From NCBI GenBank assembly GCA_022821935.1, contig JAJECR010000212.1, forward strand, positions 1 through 10,609: 10,609 nt of DNA, written 5' to 3'. A program made the translations under genes and the position numbers. Below, in pieces: positions 7,991-10,609 of the stretch (positions within the stretch are counted from its first letter, which is position 1; each line of letters begins with the position of its first letter). This DNA is from Candidatus Latescibacterota bacterium. GTDB lineage: Bacteria; JAAXHH01. The notes under the pieces were generated by a model. That model did not search any database and was not told where the DNA came from. It saw only the letters and a list, made by a program, of their open reading frames with translations.

Positions 7991-8075
7991 CGCGGTAACA
8001 CAGTAACTCGGTAACGCAATGACGCGGCAATGCGGAAACGACGCGATGGCGTGGCAACACGGTATTGCGATGACG
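7985..8075. repeat. Degenerate 8-bp tandem repeat, consensus CGGTAACG
   Basis: Seven head-to-tail octamers run from 7985 to 8040. They are CGGTAGCG, CGGTAACA, CAGTAACT, CGGTAACG, CAATGACG, CGGCAATG and CGGAAACG. After a 3-nt interruption (ACG), four more run from 8044 to 8075: CGATGGCG, TGGCAACA, CGGTATTG and CGATGACG. Most units match the consensus at 5-8 of 8 positions. The TAG stop of the SDR-PhyH gene lies inside the first unit, so the array begins exactly at the gene end and fills most of the gap to the convergent ceramidase-like gene. The units are not palindromic and no terminator-like stem with a T-run is evident. Function unknown. Confidence 0.7.
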
Positions 8076-8097
8076 CAGTGTATTACCCTCCCAACAA

Positions 8098-9513
8098 CTA
8101 TACAAACAACTCGTGTATCAGGCCCCGCGCTCGCTCGATCACGGTTTCAAGGCAGCCGGGAGCGAGCTTGGCCCAGTAGGTAACATCCTCGTTGGCCTCG
8201 TGTCCACCGCGGGAATAGGCCTCCCGCGTGGGGAGGTAGCCGACATAGTGTGTCGTGAGGTGGGCTGGGAAGAGATAGGGCGCCGCCGAGTTTAATTTGA
8301 GCGCCAGCTGTCCTTCCACGAAAGGCTCCCCGGGGAGGCCAACGATGCAGAGATCTCCGATGTGAAAGGCCTGGATCTCATAGCTGAACTCGCCGTCCCG
8401 TCGCCGGCATAGTTCGACGCTGCGGGTCGATGCCGCCCGGAACCAGCGCGGTTCAACCTGCCCGTCCGCTTCGCGCGGCGGCTCCGGATGCTCGTCGAGT
8501 ATCGCGGCGACTTCGCGCAGGCGATCGTCCGGTATCTCGCGAAAGGGCAGGGCGATCTTTTCGATCCTCGTATCCAGCGCTGCCTCGCCGGTGAACGTCA
8601 TGTCGCGCACGATTCGTTCGCTCAGGCAGGATAATCCACGTCCCATCCGCTGGTGGTCCGGCCGGAAATCGGAGTCGAAAGGGTGCCAGGGGTTGATGTT
8701 GCCGCAACAGCCGTTGACGACCAGCGGCACGGCATCGGGACCGAACGCCTGCTGCATCTCCCGGGACCAGGCGCCGGGCCAATCCGCCGAAGCGTCCAGG
8801 AAGGTGTCGCTGTTTCCATATGCATTGACCGGGTGGCAGGTGTAGTGCAGGAGAAAGGCCAGCGGTTTCATATTCATATCCTGGACGCAGCACACGCCTA
8901 CCTCCGGGTCCATCGGGCCTTCCAGGTAACATACGTCCGAGATGCCGAAGGGTTGCTGATCCCGGCCCAGCGGCCTGGGCATCAAAATGGTGCCGTCCCT
9001 GCGTATCCCGCGCCGGTTGAAAGCCAGGTCGCCCGACACGCCGCGGCCCAGACCGATGCGCGCGGGTTGCAGCCTGCCCGCCGCCTCGACCGCGGCCTCC
9101 ACCGCGGCGTCTGCGGCCCGGTCGCCGTAGGCGTGCTCGGCCCCGCGCAGATACTCCGTCTCATCGCTGGTCTCCAACGGAAAATCTGGATCCAGCATGA
9201 AGTACCCCATGCTCGGGGCGGAATGCGTTTGAGTCGCCTGGACCATGATCGCGTCTTGTTCAATGCCCGTTTGCTCGCAGATCGCCGCACGAATCCGGTC
9301 CGAGTATTCGCTCGTGACAATCGTGAGATCCAGGATGACCAGGCAGACGCGTCGGCCGGCCGCCTCGAAGACGATGGATTTGGCGAAGAGTGGATCCAAC
9401 ACGGCCTTAGTCGGACGGTGGTCGCCCGCTCCGCTGCCCGCCAGATGCGTCCCGGCCGGAGGGGATATGTCGACCATCGCCGCACCGGCGCTCAGCTGCT
9501 TAGACTCGTTCAT
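8098..9513 (-). CDS. Neutral/alkaline ceramidase-like protein with altered active site
   Basis: A 471-residue protein matching the N-terminal catalytic domain of neutral/alkaline ceramidases (Ceramidase_alk) and their many bacterial relatives. It opens with AGAAMVDISPPAGTHLAG (9-26). TQTHSAP (94-100) corresponds to the family 'THTHSGP', giving His97 as a metal ligand. LLHYTCHPVN (221-230) supplies the second histidine, GLPGEPF (392-398) a candidate Glu396 ligand, and HYVGYLPTREAY (422-433) a candidate Tyr ligand. The nucleophile motif of true ceramidases, GDVSP, reads GNINP (271-275), so Asn274 stands where the catalytic Ser should be. True amide hydrolysis of ceramide is therefore doubtful, though zinc-dependent hydrolysis by another route is possible. 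The C-terminal Ig-like domain of ceramidases is missing. No signal peptide is seen. The start is set by GGGAAGGAAATCC just before the ATG. Convergent with the SDR-PhyH fusion and divergent from the small ORF/methyltransferase pair. Confidence 0.82.
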   Translation of the reverse strand: MNESKQLSAGAAMVDISPPAGTHLAGSGAGDHRPTKAVLDPLFAKSIVFEAAGRRVCLVILDLTIVTSEYSDRIRAAICEQTGIEQDAIMVQATQTHSAPSMGYFMLDPDFPLETSDETEYLRGAEHAYGDRAADAAVEAAVEAAGRLQPARIGLGRGVSGDLAFNRRGIRRDGTILMPRPLGRDQQPFGISDVCYLEGPMDPEVGVCCVQDMNMKPLAFLLHYTCHPVNAYGNSDTFLDASADWPGAWSREMQQAFGPDAVPLVVNGCCGNINPWHPFDSDFRPDHQRMGRGLSCLSERIVRDMTFTGEAALDTRIEKIALPFREIPDDRLREVAAILDEHPEPPREADGQVEPRWFRAASTRSVELCRRRDGEFSYEIQAFHIGDLCIVGLPGEPFVEGQLALKLNSAAPYLFPAHLTTHYVGYLPTREAYSRGGHEANEDVTYWAKLAPGCLETVIERARGLIHELFV

Positions 9514-9618
9514 GGATTTCCTTCCCTCGTTTCCCTTTTCGTTGTTTTCCTTTCACCGCCGGATGATACAGACTAACATAAAGCATCCACACACCATTTG
9601 AGAAAGGGGAATTCGATC
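9514..9618. promoter_or_regulatory. Divergent intergenic region, probable promoters both ways
   Basis: This 105-bp gap separates the leftward ceramidase-like gene from the rightward small ORF, so it should hold promoters for both. On the minus strand TATCAT (9568-9563) is one base from the -10 consensus, but no good -35 lies upstream. Rightward, TAACAT (9574-9579) is a weak -10. The left half (9514-9552) is strongly pyrimidine-rich on the plus strand, which gives the ceramidase-like mRNA a purine-rich leader. Confidence 0.3.
9603..9610 (+). promoter_or_regulatory. Strong RBS of the small ORF
   Basis: AAAGGGGA ends 8 nt before the ATG at 9619. It is one of the better Shine-Dalgarno matches in the window and is the main reason to treat the following 38-codon frame as translated. 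Confidence 0.55.
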
Positions 9619-9735
9619 ATGATAGAATGGCTGGGCATCAGCCACCTTTCCGAGCTTTCCCGTACGAAGGCGATCTGGGGATTTTCACTCCGCCGTAAGA
9701 TTTCAAAAAGGGCGTTGCCGCATGAAAGCCGATAG
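9619..9735 (+). CDS. Small ORF (38 aa), overlapping the methyltransferase start
   Basis: A 38-codon frame beginning MIEWLGISHLSEL and ending at the TAG at 9733-9735. It has an ATG with a strong RBS at the usual spacing. Its stop lies 14 bases inside the methyltransferase gene in another frame, an arrangement typical of translational coupling. The peptide has a hydrophobic/aromatic first half with two Trp (residues 4 and 20), then a basic stretch SLRRKISKRALPHESR (23-38). There is no Cys, no signal peptide and no family that I recognise. It could be a leader peptide controlling the methyltransferase, a short peptide substrate of it, the remnant of a longer gene, or chance. Only the RBS and overlap support it. 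Confidence 0.4.
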   Translation: MIEWLGISHLSELSRTKAIWGFSLRRKISKRALPHESR

Positions 9736-10432
9736 AGCAGAGGAATCCCGCAGGTTACTGCACTCCGTAGAGGACAAGTACAATAGTCCTGAAGAACTTG
9801 ATATCCGAAAAGACGAACTTAAGAACGGGATCCGGGAGGCAGAACAGGCGTTTGTAAGAAAACATCCGGTAGGCAGTCGGCTGCTGGACGTTGGTTGTGC
9901 GACAGGACGGTTGTGCTTTGCCCTTGCGCGGCAGGGATACAACGTCACCGGGATCGATGTCGCCGAAAAACAGATTGAACAGGCAGCGAAATTTGCTCAC
10001 GAAGAACAGGTCAACGTGACGTTTCTGCAATACGAAATGCCGATTCTGCCGTTTCCCGACGCCTCATTCGCCGCTGCATTTATGGGAAATGTTTACTGCT
10101 ATGTCCCTCACCGCGTGTCACGGATCGCTTTTTTAGAGGAGATTGCGCGAATTCTGTACCCGGAAGGCGAGGTTTTTCTTTCGCAGACTGTACTGGATTC
10201 CGTACTGGAAGGATACGAAGAGATTTACGATGACAACCATCGTCGATTTGCTCCCGACTACGAGACCTTAGAGGAAGGGGACGGATTCGTGTTCGGAGCA
10301 CCGCAGTATCTGCACTTTTTCTTCGCTGAAGACCTCGAGTCAGAACTGGAGACCTCTCCGTTTCGGATTGTCAGTTCGGTTCTGGAGGGTGACCGTTTTA
10401 CCTGTGTTTTGAGGAAGCGGAACGGGGTGTAA
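9722..10432 (+). CDS. Class I SAM-dependent methyltransferase
   Basis: A 236-residue protein with a Methyltransf_11/25-type Rossmann fold. Motif I is LLDVGCATG (54-62), and the acidic residue binding the SAM ribose is Asp79 in VTGIDV. LPFPDASFAAAFMGNVYCYV (109-128) is the usual motif II/III region, where small-molecule methyltransferases read 'lPf.d.sFD.v'. EEIARILYPEGEVFLS (139-154) is the post-motif III strand. The first 45 residues are charged and helical. The C-terminal part is unspecific, so the substrate is unknown. AAAGG (9708-9712) precedes the ATG by 9 nt; a TTG two codons earlier is a less likely start. The gene overlaps the 38-codon ORF by 14 bp and converges with the PhyH-like gene at the right edge. 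By eye its codons are more AT-ending than those of the PhyH and ceramidase-like genes, which may mean a different origin. Confidence 0.87.
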   Translation: MKADRAEESRRLLHSVEDKYNSPEELDIRKDELKNGIREAEQAFVRKHPVGSRLLDVGCATGRLCFALARQGYNVTGIDVAEKQIEQAAKFAHEEQVNVTFLQYEMPILPFPDASFAAAFMGNVYCYVPHRVSRIAFLEEIARILYPEGEVFLSQTVLDSVLEGYEEIYDDNHRRFAPDYETLEEGDGFVFGAPQYLHFFFAEDLESELETSPFRIVSSVLEGDRFTCVLRKRNGV

Positions 10433-10451
10433 ACGGCTAGCTCTCAGGCCT

Positions 10452-10468
10452 GTTACCAACAAGGTGAC
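10452..10468. terminator. Weak hairpin between convergent genes
   Basis: GTTACC (10452-10457), loop AACAA, GGTGAC (10463-10468) forms a 6-bp stem with one G-U pair, in the 60-bp gap between the methyltransferase and the convergent PhyH-like gene. A TTTT lies 9 nt further on. The stem is short, so terminator function is only a guess. Confidence 0.22.
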
Positions 10469-10492
10469 CAATACCATTTTCTGCCTGGCTCA

Positions 10493-10609
10493 TCAAATCT
10501 TCCTCGCCACGTGCCGGTCTTCGTAAATCCCCTTCAGGAACTTTTCCGGATTGAGTTCGTCGGGCATGTAATGCCATGCCGTGCTGTAGCGCGTGCGATT
10601 GCTGTGGTT
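10493..10609 (-). CDS. PhyH-family oxygenase, C-terminal end only (partial)
   Basis: A minus-strand frame open to the right edge of the window, with its TGA at 10493-10495, giving the last 38 residues of a protein. The stretch NHSNRTRYSTAWHYMPDEL resembles the segment that follows the distal iron-binding histidine in phytanoyl-CoA dioxygenase-type proteins, commonly 'H.SgpNrS...RraysihYmpa'. The Arg would be the 2-oxoglutarate ligand. The remainder, to ...EDRHVARKI, is a typical short variable tail. The catalytic HxD motif and the start lie outside the window. It converges on the methyltransferase with a 60-bp gap. If correct, it is the third PhyH-type domain within 5.4 kb. It is too short for a firm assignment. 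Confidence 0.6.
   Translation of the reverse strand, partial: NHSNRTRYSTAWHYMPDELNPEKFLKGIYEDRHVARKI

Noticed and set aside
7985..8075. The octamer array considered as a CRISPR or an iteron origin.
   Set aside because: The units are contiguous without spacers, which excludes CRISPR. They are shorter and more degenerate than iterons, and no replication gene is near.
8653..9576. A 307-codon plus-strand frame opposite the ceramidase-like gene.
   Set aside because: It has no recognisable motif, and the minus-strand gene carries the family motifs and a clear RBS.
1..10609. Insertion sequences, phage genes, attachment sites or tRNA genes.
   Set aside because: No transposase or integrase motif, no terminal inverted repeats and no tRNA cloverleaf could be picked out by reading.

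Overview
The window is about 10.6 kb of moderately GC-rich bacterial DNA. It is gene-dense, has no introns, and carries good Shine-Dalgarno sites in front of several genes. I see no rRNA, tRNA, CRISPR array, transposase or phage gene. The contents are several phytanoyl-CoA dioxygenase-like (PhyH) oxygenases, a neutral-ceramidase-like protein, a thioester reductase fused to a sulfotransferase, and a DUF4070-type radical SAM protein. This mix would fit an uncultured environmental lineage such as the sponge- or marine-associated candidate phyla (Poribacteria or Latescibacterota type). That placement rests on gene content alone and is weak.

Layout from left to right. (1) The C-terminal part of a B12-type radical SAM protein is cut by the left edge. 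Forty bases downstream, on the same strand and behind a good RBS, lies an 834-residue protein joining an NAD(P)H thioester reductase to a PAPS-dependent sulfotransferase. (2) A leftward 14-TM-type MFS drug/metabolite exporter converges on that gene, with 15 bp between them. (3) A divergent intergenic region of about 230 bp contains a perfect inverted repeat that also reads as promoter elements in both directions. (4) Rightward come a stand-alone PhyH oxygenase and then a single open frame encoding a short-chain dehydrogenase joined to a second PhyH domain. (5) About 90 bp of degenerate 8-bp tandem repeat follows, starting at the stop codon of that fusion. (6) A leftward ceramidase-like protein lacks the catalytic serine of true ceramidases. 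(7) Rightward again there is a 38-codon small ORF with a strong RBS, overlapping the start of a class I SAM methyltransferase. (8) At the right edge, on the minus strand, are the last 38 codons of a third PhyH-like protein.

How the genes may work together (inference): the left pair looks like tailoring of a carrier- or CoA-bound acyl chain, in which reductive release to an aldehyde or alcohol is followed by sulfation on the same polypeptide. The middle block pairs an efflux pump with two iron/2-oxoglutarate oxygenases and a dehydrogenase, as expected for hydroxylation/oxidation of a small molecule or lipid. Whether the blocks form one pathway cannot be decided from this window. The two bifunctional fusions, the ceramidase-like protein with a changed active site, the palindromic divergent promoter, the 8-bp repeat and the small ORF are the items most worth following up.
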